This document shows positions 16,578 through 25,776 of a stretch of DNA of 64,000 bases, piece after piece. The stretch lies in NCBI RefSeq assembly GCF_000831385.1, contig NZ_AP014548.1, positions 248,001 to 312,000 on the forward strand. Reading direction: 5' to 3'. Every line of letters starts with the position of its first letter. Position 1 is the stretch's first letter. Source of the DNA: Nonlabens marinus S1-08. Its GTDB lineage: Bacteria; Bacteroidota; Bacteroidia; Flavobacteriales; Flavobacteriaceae. The notes beneath the pieces are model-generated. The model ran no database searches, was not told the DNA's origin, and saw only the letters and a program-made list of their open reading frames with translations. The position numbers and the translations under genes were made by a program.

Positions 16578-18334
16578 TGAAGTTTTCGCTCCTTTCCCTT
16601 TTTGCACTATTATTAATCTTGATCTCCTGCAAGGATTCGCCCAATAATCCAAATGCGATTGTTGTAGATTCTGATTATAAAACGCCGTTTGAACTAGGTA
16701 ATGGCAATCAAACTACTACCTATCAAGATTGTATTGCTTTCTACCAGCAGTTAGCAAATGACTTCAGCACAGTTACTATAGAGGAAATAGGAAAAACTGA
16801 TATCGGATTACCTCTTCATGTCATTCATTACTCCAACTCCTCCATAAACTGGGGCTCTCTAAATGAAAACAAAATAAAGATCTTGATTAATAATGGGATC
16901 CATCCTGGTGAGAGCGACGGGATCGATGCCACAATGATGCTCGTACGCGATCTGGCAACGGGCAAAATGAAAGTTGAAGACAATGTTATTTTCAGTACCA
17001 TAGCTATTTATAATGTGGGTGGCTCACTGAATCGTAATACGGGCACTAGAACTAATCAGAATGGACCAGAATCTTACGGTTTTAGAGGGAATGCAAGAAA
17101 TTACGATCTCAATCGTGATTTTATTAAAGCAGATACCCGCAATACTAGAGCCTTTGCACAGATCTACCACAAAATAAAGCCCGACATTTTTATTGATAAC
17201 CACGTAAGTAACGGTGCTGACTATCAATATACACTCACCCATCTGTTTACCCAACACAATAGAATAGGATCTGCCACGGGATCTTACATTCACAACACAT
17301 TTCAACCAGCATTAGAACAAGCATTAAAAAACAGATCCCTGGACATTACACCATACGTGAATGTTTACAATCAATCCCCTGATAAGGGATTTAGTCAATT
17401 TGTGGACTATCCTCGATATTCTACGGGCTATACCGCTTTATGGAATACCATAGGCTTTATGGTAGAAACACACATGCTCAAACCCTATAACGACCGTGTA
17501 TTAGGAACTAAAGCAATTATGGAAGAGGTGATTCATATAGGTAGCAGCAATGTAGAGGCGATCAAAAAAGTAAGACAAGAGAATTTTACTGCATTCCAAG
17601 CAGCTAGCTATTACCCCATAAATTTTGAAGTGGATGAATCTTACGCAGACACCTTAGACTTCAAAGGCTACGAGGCTATAGAGAATGTAAGTGAACTAAC
17701 AGGCAATAAGCTGATGACTTACGATCGTGACCAACCTTTTACAAGGAAAACGCCTTTCTATACCTATATGAAAGCAACAGATTCAATTAGAATTCCAGAA
17801 TATTATGTGGTCCCACAAGGCCAGTGGGAAGTTATAGAATTGATGAGACTTAACAATATCATCATGAAGCCACTGGAAAAAGACAGCACTATGACCGTGG
17901 GTAAATACACCATGAATAAATTTAATACAGCACCTTCTGCTTATGAAGGTCATTACCCACACAGCAATGTTAAGGTCCAAGAAAAAACTAGAAAAGTTCG
18001 CTTTCGCGAAAGCGATATCCTCATCCCTACAGCTCAACCCGGGATCAAATACATACTAGAAACTCTTGAGCCCGCAGCTCCAGACTCGTTTTTTAAATGG
18101 AATTATTTCGATACGATTCTGCAGCAAAAAGAAGGTTATTCTGCTTATGTGTTTGAAGCTACTGCCAGAAAAATGCTGGAAGAAAATGAGTCTTTGAGAA
18201 AAAGGTTTGACTCCATGAAGCGTGCCGATAGAAAATTTGCAAACAGTAACAGGGCACAACTTTCCTGGTTACATGATAGATCAGACAATCACGAAGACGC
18301 CTACCTGACCTACCCTATTTATAAATTAAATTAG
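16577..18334 (+). CDS. M14-family zinc carboxypeptidase lipoprotein
   Basis: 585 aa. Lipoprotein signal with Cys near residue 19 (LILISC). Peptidase M14 features: zinc motif in NNGIHPGESDG (His and Glu), then NYDLNRDFIKADT, a third zinc His in FIDNHVSNGADYQYT, and the catalytic Glu in VETHML. The C-terminal 250 residues form an extra region without a clear family. It probably trims peptides in the periplasm or at the surface. Overlap with coaD suggests operon expression. KVRFRESD in the C-terminal part comes from a palindrome copy. Its stop almost touches the convergent NUDIX gene. Confidence 0.88.
   Translation: MKFSLLSLFALLLILISCKDSPNNPNAIVVDSDYKTPFELGNGNQTTTYQDCIAFYQQLANDFSTVTIEEIGKTDIGLPLHVIHYSNSSINWGSLNENKIKILINNGIHPGESDGIDATMMLVRDLATGKMKVEDNVIFSTIAIYNVGGSLNRNTGTRTNQNGPESYGFRGNARNYDLNRDFIKADTRNTRAFAQIYHKIKPDIFIDNHVSNGADYQYTLTHLFTQHNRIGSATGSYIHNTFQPALEQALKNRSLDITPYVNVYNQSPDKGFSQFVDYPRYSTGYTALWNTIGFMVETHMLKPYNDRVLGTKAIMEEVIHIGSSNVEAIKKVRQENFTAFQAASYYPINFEVDESYADTLDFKGYEAIENVSELTGNKLMTYDRDQPFTRKTPFYTYMKATDSIRIPEYYVVPQGQWEVIELMRLNNIIMKPLEKDSTMTVGKYTMNKFNTAPSAYEGHYPHSNVKVQEKTRKVRFRESDILIPTAQPGIKYILETLEPAAPDSFFKWNYFDTILQQKEGYSAYVFEATARKMLEENESLRKRFDSMKRADRKFANSNRAQLSWLHDRSDNHEDAYLTYPIYKLN
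17999..18014. repeat. Palindrome CGCTTTCGCGAAAGCG in the M14 gene
   Basis: Perfect copy, read as RFRES. Confidence 0.97.
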
Positions 18335-18335
18335 T

Positions 18336-18947
18336 TTATTTGACAGGAATGCGCTCAGGGAATAATTCTCTAATGTTTGCATAGCTAGATTCTAGCGCAT
18401 CGTTTGCATCCCGGGCATCAAGCCAGACTGCCTGATCGATACCTTCCTTTTCTTGAGGAATCAATTCTCCTGTGTAATCAGTGGTCATGGAATACCAATG
18501 AGTCAATTTTAACCGCATCTTTCCATTTCTAGAAAAGACGTGATAGGTGGGGCCTAGATATTTTTTAACTACTAAGTTTTTAACACCTGTTTCTTCCTCT
18601 ACTTCACGTAAAGATGTCTGTTCAATACTCTCTCTGTTTTCAGCCTTTCCCTTAGGTAGGTCCCACTTCCCATTGCGGTGGATAAAAAGGTATTGATTTA
18701 GCTCATTCTCCACTAGACCGCCACCTGCTAATACTAACGGGAGGATCTTATGCAACCGTTTTAACAGTTTATCAGGATTGTCTGAATATAGCAATGGACG
18801 TTCTACTTTCCCTTTTTTAATGGCTTTGGCCAATTTTTTGAACTTTACCGTCTTAAGATTGAAAGCATCATGATCCGGGAAAAGATCCTTGTCTGAGGTC
18901 ACGATAATCGCGACTTCTTTGACAAAAACTTTATACATTTGCGGCAT
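18336..18947 (-). CDS. NUDIX hydrolase
   Basis: 203 aa with the NUDIX box GKAENRESIEQTSLREVEEETGV starting near residue 99 (G-x5-E-x7-REVEEETG). It hydrolyses a nucleoside-diphosphate-linked substrate that cannot be named. The first ATG (18947) overlaps the pyrE ATG (18946) on the other strand. A second ATG at 18938 (MYKVF) is equally possible and would cost three residues. A TATCTCTG sequence inside pyrE could serve as its -7 box. Confidence 0.88.
   Translation of the reverse strand: MPQMYKVFVKEVAIIVTSDKDLFPDHDAFNLKTVKFKKLAKAIKKGKVERPLLYSDNPDKLLKRLHKILPLVLAGGGLVENELNQYLFIHRNGKWDLPKGKAENRESIEQTSLREVEEETGVKNLVVKKYLGPTYHVFSRNGKMRLKLTHWYSMTTDYTGELIPQEKEGIDQAVWLDARDANDALESSYANIRELFPERIPVK
18934..18941 (+). 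promoter_or_regulatory. -7 box TACATTTG for pyrE
   Basis: Consensus TAnnTTTG, 4 nt before the pyrE ATG, and inside the first codons of the divergent NUDIX gene. Suggests a leaderless pyrE mRNA. The -33 region is poor. Confidence 0.5.
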
Positions 18948-19593
18948 GGTCAGAGATAAAAACGTTGGGATTAAAACTGCTGAATTATTGCTGCAAATTA
19001 AAGCAATAAAACTTCAACCGCAAAAGCCATTTACATGGGCAAGCGGGTGGAAGTCGCCTATCTATTGTGATAACAGGGTGACTCTCTCCTATCCTAGCAT
19101 TCGTAATTTCCTGCGGGAACAGCTTTCAGCTCAAATTGAAGAACTCTATGGTAAACCAGATGTGATTGCTGGAGTAGCTACAGGCGCCATAGGTATAGGC
19201 ATGCTAGTGGCTGATTATATGAAGCTCCCTTTTGTCTATGTACGACCAGAAGCTAAAAAACATGGCCGTCAAAATCAAATAGAAGGACATCTAGAGAAAG
19301 ATCAAAAGGTAGTTATTGTAGAAGATTTGATCAGCACTGGTAAAAGTAGCTTGAATGCAGCAGCAGCTTTAAATGAAGCTGGCGCTAAGGTTAAAGGAAT
19401 GGTAGCCCTTTTCTCGTATGGTTTTGACTTTGCTGTCGACAACTTTGAAGAAGCAGGAATTGAGCTCACAACCTTGAGCGACTATAATCACTTAATCGAG
19501 GTTGCTGAAAAACAAGGACACTTTGATAGTACAGAAACTGAATTACTTACCAGCTGGAGAAAAGATCCCAGCAATTGGAACCACAGTAACTAA
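18946..19593 (+). CDS. pyrE: Orotate phosphoribosyltransferase
   Basis: 215 aa from ATG 18946 (MVRDKNVGIKTAELLL). Pyrimidine synthesis step 5, adding PRPP to orotate. It shows WASGWKSPIYCDNR, VRPEAKKHGRQNQIEG (flexible loop) and the PRPP motif VVIVEDLISTGKSS. Earlier in-frame starts would read through the NUDIX gene and are rejected. The SRPBCC gene follows 3 nt later. Confidence 0.95.
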   Translation: MVRDKNVGIKTAELLLQIKAIKLQPQKPFTWASGWKSPIYCDNRVTLSYPSIRNFLREQLSAQIEELYGKPDVIAGVATGAIGIGMLVADYMKLPFVYVRPEAKKHGRQNQIEGHLEKDQKVVIVEDLISTGKSSLNAAAALNEAGAKVKGMVALFSYGFDFAVDNFEEAGIELTTLSDYNHLIEVAEKQGHFDSTETELLTSWRKDPSNWNHSN

Positions 19594-19596
19594 CTT

Positions 19597-19983
19597 ATGA
19601 ATTTAGAAAGCCGTGTGGTCAACACACAAAAATCCCCAGAAGAACTTTATAATTTTCTTACTCAGGTAGAGAACTTTAAACAACTGCTTCCTGAAGATGC
19701 AAAGTTCGAATTGCTTGGGGATGATAAATTCCTTTTTGGATTAAAAGGAATGCCAGAAATCAAACTAGGTTTAAAAGATTCCATCAAATTCACTAAAGTT
19801 ATTTTAGGGTCTTTAGGTGACAAAATGCAATTTACATTGACTTGCAGCATAGAACAACTGGCCACAGGATCTCAAGCACAGTTAGTATTCAATGGAGATT
19901 TCAATGCCGTGATGGCAATGATGATCAAAGGGCCTATCAACAAATTCCTAGAGCAATTAGCTACTGGAATTGAAAAACTTTAG
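19597..19983 (+). CDS. SRPBCC (START-like) fold protein
   Basis: 128 aa, soluble. It begins with NLESRVVNTQKSPEELYNFLTQVENFKQLLP, a pattern of SRPBCC lipid/ligand-binding proteins, and ends with a long C-terminal helix (MIKGPINKFLEQLATGIEKL). The ligand is unknown. It lies 3 nt after pyrE and ends with a 4-nt overlap on the convergent birA. Confidence 0.75.
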   Translation: MNLESRVVNTQKSPEELYNFLTQVENFKQLLPEDAKFELLGDDKFLFGLKGMPEIKLGLKDSIKFTKVILGSLGDKMQFTLTCSIEQLATGSQAQLVFNGDFNAVMAMMIKGPINKFLEQLATGIEKL

Positions 19984-20696
19984 TAGACCCACTTAACTTG
20001 TTTGAGTCCGTAGGTGCTTCTGCCATAGGTGTTAGAGATTAAAATGAGTCGGCCGGTGTCATCGACTCCTTCCACCCTAGCGGTTAATTCTTTACCATCT
20101 ATTTGAAATCGTGCTTCTTGATGGTATTTGAATAAATGTTGCTCATAACGAGAAATCGCCTCGCCTGGATTTGCTAATGCTTTCTGCAGGGCTTGTAGAA
20201 AATCGATCAACAACAATTCAAGGTCGTATGTCTTATTAGTGATTTGATTCAAGGAAATTGCTTTTTCTAAATCAGGAAAATCCATCTGATTTACATTCAA
20301 CCCTATCCCTATGATCGAACAGGCTCTAGAATTTCCTTTATATATATTTTCAATAAGCACACCCGCCAATTTATGCCTTACTGACAGTATGTCGTTAGGC
20401 CACTTGATGACCGCCTGAATCTGTAATTTTTCGCGCAACCATTCTACTAATACAACTGTAACGAGTTTATTTATTTCAAAATCAGTAAATTCAGCATTCA
20501 AATTAGACAACAAAACGCTGAATGTCAGGTTTTTAAAAGGCTCTGAAACCCAACTGGACCCCATTTGACCTTTACCAGCGGTTTGATGATCTGTATATAT
20601 TGTGGTTAGGTTAGGTAGTTCGCTTTCGCGAAAGCGAACTTTCAATTCCTCATTTGTGGAAGCGGTGGCATGTAATTTGACTAGTTGAAATGACAC
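19980..20696 (-). CDS. birA: Biotin--[acetyl-CoA-carboxylase] ligase, single-domain BirA
   Basis: 238 aa. The catalytic domain has the biotin loop (TAGKGQMGSSWVS), LTFSVLL, and KWPNDIL with the active-site Lys, then a short C-terminal SH3-like domain (about 190-238). There is no N-terminal helix-turn-helix, so it should biotinylate carboxylase but not repress the biotin operon. VRFRESELPNL near residues 20-30 is encoded by a palindrome copy with extended arms (AGTT...AACT). Confidence 0.93.
   Translation of the reverse strand: MSFQLVKLHATASTNEELKVRFRESELPNLTTIYTDHQTAGKGQMGSSWVSEPFKNLTFSVLLSNLNAEFTDFEINKLVTVVLVEWLREKLQIQAVIKWPNDILSVRHKLAGVLIENIYKGNSRACSIIGIGLNVNQMDFPDLEKAISLNQITNKTYDLELLLIDFLQALQKALANPGEAISRYEQHLFKYHQEARFQIDGKELTARVEGVDDTGRLILISNTYGRSTYGLKQVKWVY
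20621..20636. repeat. Palindrome CGCTTTCGCGAAAGCG in birA
   Basis: Perfect core with symmetric flanks AGTT/AACT, making 24 bp of perfect palindrome (20617-20640). Read as RFRESE. Confidence 0.97.
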
Positions 20697-20774
20697 AAAT
20701 AAGGCGAAGTTTAAAGTTAGTTATTTAAGCTGCGTTCAAAAAAAGAATAAATTTGTGGATACAAAAAATTTTTA

Positions 20775-21146
20775 ATGATTAAAGAAAAAGTTTCTTCCGA
20801 TGCCCTCATAACGCAAATCATTGCAGGAATCGAGGATGTAAAGGGGAATGACATTACTATACTCGACTTAAGAGAAATTGAAAACACGGTAACCAGCTAT
20901 TTCGTGATCTGCAACGGTACCTCAAATACTCAAGTCAATGCCATCGTCAATTCAGTACAGAGAAAGGTAAGCAAAGAACTTCAGGAAAATGCATGGCATG
21001 TGGAAGGTTCTTCTACGGCAGAATGGGTTCTTATGGACTATGTAAATGTTGTAGTTCATGTGTTCCAAAAGCACATACGTGAATACTATGACCTGGAAGG
21101 GTTATGGGGCGATGCCAAAACGACCAATATCGAGAGTACTTACTAA
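20775..21146 (+). CDS. rsfS: Ribosomal silencing factor RsfS
   Basis: 123 aa, DUF143/Iojap family. Contains LDLREIENTVTSYFVICNGTSNTQV and VEGSSTAEWVLMDYVNVVVHVF, then REYYDLEGLWGDA at the end, all diagnostic. It binds ribosomal protein L14 and blocks subunit joining under starvation. It lies 15 nt before ftsH, a common flavobacterial order. Confidence 0.96.
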   Translation: MIKEKVSSDALITQIIAGIEDVKGNDITILDLREIENTVTSYFVICNGTSNTQVNAIVNSVQRKVSKELQENAWHVEGSSTAEWVLMDYVNVVVHVFQKHIREYYDLEGLWGDAKTTNIESTY

Positions 21147-21161
21147 TTACAAATAAGCTAA

Positions 21162-23195
21162 ATGTCCCAGGATACCAATAAGCAAAATAATAAGGCACCT
21201 AAAAAATCAGGATCGCCTCTTAATAACAAACCTAAATTCAGCATCTGGTGGATCGCTGTGCCCATCATACTCGTATTTCTGGGTTATAACTTTGTCTCTA
21301 ATCAGTTATCTGCTCCTAAAGCAACAACACCTGACGAATTCTTTGAGTATTTAGAAGATGGCGAGGTGAGCAAGGTGATAGTCGTGAAAAACCGAAGCAT
21401 CGCGAAGGTTTATCTTACAGATGAGGCGCTAAAACTTCAAAAGCATAATAAATCTCAAAAAGATGGCGTGCTTGCGGGAAGTGATGCCCCTCAGTACAGC
21501 GTAGAGTATGGCGACCTAACCTTATTTCAAAACGAAATTAAAGAGACTATTGCAGAAAGAAACCTTGATACTACGGTAGGTTTCAATGCGGAAGAAGATG
21601 GCTGGTCCAGTTTGTTAATCAGCATCCTTCCTTTTGTATTGATCATCGGTATTTGGATCTTCTTGATGAGAAGAATGTCTGGTGGAGCTGGTGGTGGTGC
21701 TGGAGGACAAATTTTTAATATCGGTAAATCAAAAGCAAAGCTTTTTGATCAAAAAACAGATGTGAAGACCACATTTAAAGATGTAGCAGGTCTAGAAGGT
21801 GCTAAGGAGGAAGTTCAAGAGATTGTTGATTTCTTGAAAAATCCTGATAAATACACCAGTTTAGGTGGTAAAATTCCGAAAGGAGCTTTACTTATAGGCT
21901 CACCCGGTACTGGTAAAACTTTATTAGCTCGAGCAGTTGCAGGTGAGGCTAAAGTGCCATTTTTCTCATTGAGTGGTTCTGACTTTGTAGAAATGTTTGT
22001 AGGTGTAGGGGCAAGCCGTGTGCGAGACTTGTTCAAACAAGCTAAAGAGAAGAGTCCAGCGATCATATTTATTGATGAGATTGATGCCATTGGTCGTGCT
22101 CGTGGTAAATCTAATTTTTCAGGCTCTAACGATGAACGTGAAAATACACTGAACCAATTGCTAACTGAGATGGATGGTTTTGGGACAAATACAAATGTTA
22201 TTGTTCTAGCAGCTACCAACCGTGGCGATATTTTAGATAAAGCATTGATGAGAGCGGGTCGTTTTGACCGCCAGATTTATGTGGACCTTCCAGATGTTAG
22301 AGAGCGTGAAGAAATTTTTGAAGTTCATTTGAGACCGATCAAAAAAGTAGCTAACGAATTAGATACTGAATTTCTCGCTCGTCAGACTCCTGGATTCAGT
22401 GGTGCTGATATTGCAAATGTTTGTAATGAAGCTGCATTAATCGCAGCTCGCAAGGACAAAAAAGCAGTAGATAAACAAGATTTCTTAGACGCCGTCGATC
22501 GTATCGTAGGAGGCCTAGAAAAGAAGAATAAACTTATCACTCCTAGCGAGAAGAAAACTATTGCTTACCATGAGGCTGGTCACGCAACGGTGAGCTGGAT
22601 GACAGAACATGCAGCACCATTAGTAAAAGTGACTATAGTTCCTAGAGGTCAATCTTTAGGAGCGGCCTGGTACTTACCAGAGGAACGCCAGATTGTGCGA
22701 CCTGAACAAATGCTGGATGAGATGTGTGCTACTATGGGTGGTCGTGCTGCTGAGAAAGTGATGTTCAATAAAATCTCTACAGGTGCCTTGAGCGATCTTG
22801 AGAAAGTAACTAAACAGGCACGTGCCATGGTTACCATCTATGGATTGAATGAAAAAGTAGGTAACATAACCTATTACGATTCTAGTGGGCAGCAAGAATA
22901 CAATATGACAAAGCCTTATAGCGAGTCTACAGCTGTTATTATTGACGAAGAGATTTCAAAAATAATCGAGGAACAATACCAGCGCGCCATAACTCTTTTG
23001 ACAGAACATAAAGAAAAGCTAACTGAACTAGCAGAATTATTGTTAGAGGAAGAGGTGATATTCAAGGATGATTTAGAAAAGATATTTGGTAAAAGAGCAT
23101 TCGTTAAAGAAGAACCCATTGCTTTAAAATCATCAAATCGATCCGTTGCTAAAGAACCTTCAGATGTTATAGAAGATTCTACAGAGGAAGAATAG
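21162..23195 (+). CDS. ftsH: ATP-dependent zinc metalloprotease FtsH
   Basis: 677 aa. Two transmembrane segments (about 27-46 and 146-168) flank a periplasmic domain. Then come a Gly-rich linker, the AAA+ domain (Walker A GSPGTGKT, Walker [36 protein letters not shown]) and the M41 protease with HEAGH. Walker A has Ser where most FtsH have Pro (GPPGTGKT). It degrades misfolded membrane proteins and regulators at the inner membrane. The C-terminal tail is acidic and variable. Confidence 0.97.
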   Translation: MSQDTNKQNNKAPKKSGSPLNNKPKFSIWWIAVPIILVFLGYNFVSNQLSAPKATTPDEFFEYLEDGEVSKVIVVKNRSIAKVYLTDEALKLQKHNKSQKDGVLAGSDAPQYSVEYGDLTLFQNEIKETIAERNLDTTVGFNAEEDGWSSLLISILPFVLIIGIWIFLMRRMSGGAGGGAGGQIFNIGKSKAKLFDQKTDVKTTFKDVAGLEGAKEEVQEIVDFLKNPDKYTSLGGKIPKGALLIGSPGTGKTLLARAVAGEAKVPFFSLSGSDFVEMFVGVGASRVRDLFKQAKEKSPAIIFIDEIDAIGRARGKSNFSGSNDERENTLNQLLTEMDGFGTNTNVIVLAATNRGDILDKALMRAGRFDRQIYVDLPDVREREEIFEVHLRPIKKVANELDTEFLARQTPGFSGADIANVCNEAALIAARKDKKAVDKQDFLDAVDRIVGGLEKKNKLITPSEKKTIAYHEAGHATVSWMTEHAAPLVKVTIVPRGQSLGAAWYLPEERQIVRPEQMLDEMCATMGGRAAEKVMFNKISTGALSDLEKVTKQARAMVTIYGLNEKVGNITYYDSSGQQEYNMTKPYSESTAVIIDEEISKIIEEQYQRAITLLTEHKEKLTELAELLLEEEVIFKDDLEKIFGKRAFVKEEPIALKSSNRSVAKEPSDVIEDSTEEE

Positions 23196-23259
23196 TTTGC
23201 TACCCTTCAAATTAGTAGCTATATTTACGATGATCCTCTAATTTAGGTGAACGACGGCG

Positions 23260-23883
23260 ATGAGCATATTTAAAAAAATCTTCAAGAAATCCCCTGATTC
23301 TGATGATACTAGCAGGAAGAATGCTGATCGCTCTAAATATATGCCTGAGGAAAAGTTGCCCTTAGACGAGCAGTTTATTCACAATTTCACCCAGCATGGA
23401 GGTAGATTTTTATATGCTATCGATGAAAATGAGATTCAACAGCATTTTGAAGATGTGTTAGTAGAACACGATTTCTTTGAAACAGATGTGTTTTGTTATG
23501 ATACTCAACTCCAAAACAGGTTCAGCGATTTTAACCTGAAATTTAATCAAGCAAAAAGAGATAGCAGTTTCTTTTTAACGACTTGTGAATATATTATCGC
23601 TGATAATGGGGCAATCCTATTTTCATCAAATCAGATAAAAGAGAATAAACCTAAGGATTTACCAGACACGTTTGTTGTTTTAGCTAGTACCAGTCAGATT
23701 GTAGAATCGATTGGCGAAGGATTAAGAGGAATTAAGTTCAATAGCAAAGGAAGCATCCCCACAAATATTACAACTCTCAAGAATTTTCAAGATAAGGCTA
23801 TCAAGCAGGAAAAGGAAAAAGACCTGATGAACTATGGAGTTCCCAATAAGAGACTTTATCTCCTATTATTAGAAGATTTATAG
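23260..23883 (+). CDS. LUD-domain (LutC/YkgG-like) protein
   Basis: 207 aa. The C-terminal half matches the LUD fold: FLTTCEYIIADNGAILFSSNQ, LPDTFVVLASTSQIV, ending LYLLLLEDL. The N-terminal part is lysine-rich and charged. In other bacteria LUD proteins join LutAB in lactate oxidation, but no lutA or lutB is near. The placement between ftsH and cdsA suggests a different, unknown role. One nt separates it from cdsA. Confidence 0.72.
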   Translation: MSIFKKIFKKSPDSDDTSRKNADRSKYMPEEKLPLDEQFIHNFTQHGGRFLYAIDENEIQQHFEDVLVEHDFFETDVFCYDTQLQNRFSDFNLKFNQAKRDSSFFLTTCEYIIADNGAILFSSNQIKENKPKDLPDTFVVLASTSQIVESIGEGLRGIKFNSKGSIPTNITTLKNFQDKAIKQEKEKDLMNYGVPNKRLYLLLLEDL

Positions 23884-23884
23884 C

Positions 23885-24706
23885 ATGAGAGAATTATTAG
23901 TTCGTTCCATATCGGGAATACTTTATGTCTCGTTGGTGGTTCTCAGTGCTTTATACGCACCAGAATGGGTTTTCATACTTCTATTTTGCGTTTTTGCTTT
24001 CATTTGCTTAGTAGAATTAATGCCGATGATTCGACTAAGACAGTGGGTAATTTATCCACTACTCCCCATCGCTTATTACCTTGTAGCATGGCAAGGTGTT
24101 TCACAAAATATTGTCTATGTACTACTGGTAGCCACCTTACTAGTAAATGTGTATCTGATCAGAGACTTAGTATTAGTTGATCGAATTGCTTTATTCAATA
24201 CAAAGAAACACATCATCGCTCTTTTATACCTTATTGGCTCGAGTTTATTCCTTGTATTGATTCCTAATATTGTAGAAAGCTATAGGCCTGAGTTACTGAT
24301 TGGGATTTTTGCGATTATATGGACGAATGATAGCTTTGCCTACATCACAGGTAGACTATTTGGGAAACATAAATTAATGAAACGCATTTCTCCTAAAAAA
24401 ACGATTGAAGGCTTTTTAGGTGGTCTATTTATGGCAATAGGTGCAGGTATAGCGCTTCACTTTTACTTAGCATCTACAGGACGTGACGATTATTCAGTCT
24501 ACGATTGGGCCATTATTGCATTTGTCGTAGCATTTTTTGGGACGATAGGAGATCTAATTCAATCAAAAATAAAGAGACAAGCAGCTGTAAAAGATAGCGG
24601 TAGTATTATGCCTGGTCACGGTGGTATATTTGACCGCATGGACAGCATCATATTTGCAGCTCCCTTTGCTTACTTAACTTTTTTAATCATCAACCATGTT
24701 TCATAA
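23885..24706 (+). CDS. cdsA: Phosphatidate cytidylyltransferase
   Basis: 273 aa, about eight transmembrane segments. The CDP-alcohol signature is present in the C-terminal part: AIIWTNDSFAYITGRLFGKH, RISPKKTIEGFLGG and GDLIQSKIKRQAAVKDSGSIMPGHGGIFDRMDS, the family signature with its essential Asp residues. It makes CDP-diacylglycerol, the head of phospholipid synthesis. It overlaps the psd gene by 11 nt. Confidence 0.96.
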   Translation: MRELLVRSISGILYVSLVVLSALYAPEWVFILLFCVFAFICLVELMPMIRLRQWVIYPLLPIAYYLVAWQGVSQNIVYVLLVATLLVNVYLIRDLVLVDRIALFNTKKHIIALLYLIGSSLFLVLIPNIVESYRPELLIGIFAIIWTNDSFAYITGRLFGKHKLMKRISPKKTIEGFLGGLFMAIGAGIALHFYLASTGRDDYSVYDWAIIAFVVAFFGTIGDLIQSKIKRQAAVKDSGSIMPGHGGIFDRMDSIIFAAPFAYLTFLIINHVS

Positions 24707-25346
24707 AGAAGGTACTCCATCCATCATTATAGCTATCATAATTGCCACAGCACTCGCAGCAGTAGCGTTCACAATTCCTATGCCTATATGGCTACATTTT
24801 GTGCTAGTTGCTCTTTCTGTATTTGTAATTGTAATTATTCTTCAATTCTTTAGAAATCCAAAAAGAAGAACCGTTTTAGATGATACCACCATTGTTTCCC
24901 CAGTGGATGGTAAGGTTGTGGTCATTGAAAAAGTAAAGGAAAATGAATTTTTCAAAGATGAGCGGATCATGATATCTGTATTCATGTCACCCATCAATGT
25001 TCATGTCACCCGTTACCCTATAGGCGGTAAAATCGCGTACAGTAAATACCATCCAGGTAAATATCTAGTGGCTTGGCATCCTAAAGCCAGTGAAGAAAAT
25101 GAGCGTACTACTGTAGTTATCAACCATAAAAACACTACACGTATTATGTACCGTCAAATTGCTGGAGCATTGGCTAAGCGTATTGTGAACTACGCTGTAG
25201 AAAACGATACTGTGGTGCAGGGAACGGATAGCGGATTCATTAAATTTGGATCACGCGTTGATGTTTACCTTCCTTTAGATGCAAATATTAAGGTGGAGCT
25301 CAACCAGAAATTAAGAGGTGGAGAATCGATCCTAGCTAGTTTTTAA
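24696..25346 (+). CDS. psd: Phosphatidylserine decarboxylase, short form
   Basis: 216 aa with two membrane segments at the N-terminus (about 9-50), then the core: VSPVDGKVVVIEK, SVFMSPINVHVTRYPIGG, and the C-terminal self-cleavage region FIKFGSRVDVYLP (Gly-Ser site giving the pyruvoyl group). It makes phosphatidylethanolamine. It overlaps cdsA by 11 nt and touches the ACBP-like gene, so the three form one unit. Confidence 0.93.
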   Translation: MFHKEGTPSIIIAIIIATALAAVAFTIPMPIWLHFVLVALSVFVIVIILQFFRNPKRRTVLDDTTIVSPVDGKVVVIEKVKENEFFKDERIMISVFMSPINVHVTRYPIGGKIAYSKYHPGKYLVAWHPKASEENERTTVVINHKNTTRIMYRQIAGALAKRIVNYAVENDTVVQGTDSGFIKFGSRVDVYLPLDANIKVELNQKLRGGESILASF

Positions 25347-25625
25347 ATGACAGATGACGAGTTAGATACTAATTTTAAGGCCGCTTTCGCGAAAGCGAGC
25401 TCTGAAGAACAGTCCCAAGTACCCATGGAGCTGCAGCTCCACTTGTATGCTTATTACAAAAGAGTGATCGACGAGCCTTACGTAAGCAATCGCAGCTTTG
25501 AAGCAAACGATTTAAGGTCGGGATTTAAAATGAACGCATTAATTCAAGTGCAACAAATCTCCAAGAAGGAAGCAAAAAAACGATACATCGAAATCATCGA
25601 AAAACTGTACCCTAAACCTTGGTAA
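25347..25625 (+). CDS. Acyl-CoA-binding-like protein
   Basis: 92 aa, all helical. LDTNFKAAFAKASSEEQ..LQLHLYAYYKRVIDEP and KMNALIQVQQISKKEAKKRYIEIIEKLYP follow the four-helix ACBP pattern (YxxYK motif, KKEAKxxYI). It likely carries acyl-CoA for phospholipid synthesis, as its place right after psd suggests. A palindrome copy encodes AFAKA near residues 13-17, where the native family helix also tends to read F..AA..., so it may replace native sequence. A strong terminator follows. Confidence 0.82.
   Translation: MTDDELDTNFKAAFAKASSEEQSQVPMELQLHLYAYYKRVIDEPYVSNRSFEANDLRSGFKMNALIQVQQISKKEAKKRYIEIIEKLYPKPW
25382..25397. repeat. Palindrome CGCTTTCGCGAAAGCG in the ACBP-like gene
   Basis: Perfect copy, read as AFAKA. 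Confidence 0.97.
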
Positions 25626-25639
25626 TTCACAACTAATTA

Positions 25640-25667
25640 AAAAGCCTCGCGATTGCGAGGCTTTTTT
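25640..25667 (+). terminator. Terminator after the cdsA-psd-ACBP operon
   Basis: Stem AAGCCTCGC / GCGAGGCTT with GATT loop and six T. Because A-runs flank the other side it could work in both directions and also end valS transcription. Confidence 0.9.
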
Positions 25668-25679
25668 GTGCGAATCACG

Positions 25680-25772
25680 CTACTTCCTTTTCCTAAGAAT
25701 GTAAATTGCAAGAGCAATCAAACAAACCATCATACCGCCGAAGAATACTACTATAAATGTAAATGGATTCAT
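25680..25772 (-). CDS. Putative 30-residue single-pass membrane protein after valS
   Basis: ATG at 25772, TAG at 25680. The peptide starts MNPFTFIVVF, has about 20 hydrophobic residues and ends with the basic tail ILRKRKRK-like (actual end LRKRK), the positive-inside pattern of small membrane proteins. It begins 4 nt after the valS stop on the same strand, so ribosomes finishing valS could reinitiate. It fills most of the gap up to the terminator. I do not recognise a family. Confidence rests on composition and spacing only. Confidence 0.5.
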   Translation of the reverse strand: MNPFTFIVVFFGGMMVCLIALAIYILRKRK

Positions 25773-25776
25773 GGTT

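Noticed and set aside
23260..23883. Lactate-utilisation operon
   Set aside because: Only one LUD-domain gene is found, with no lutA, lutB or lactate permease nearby.
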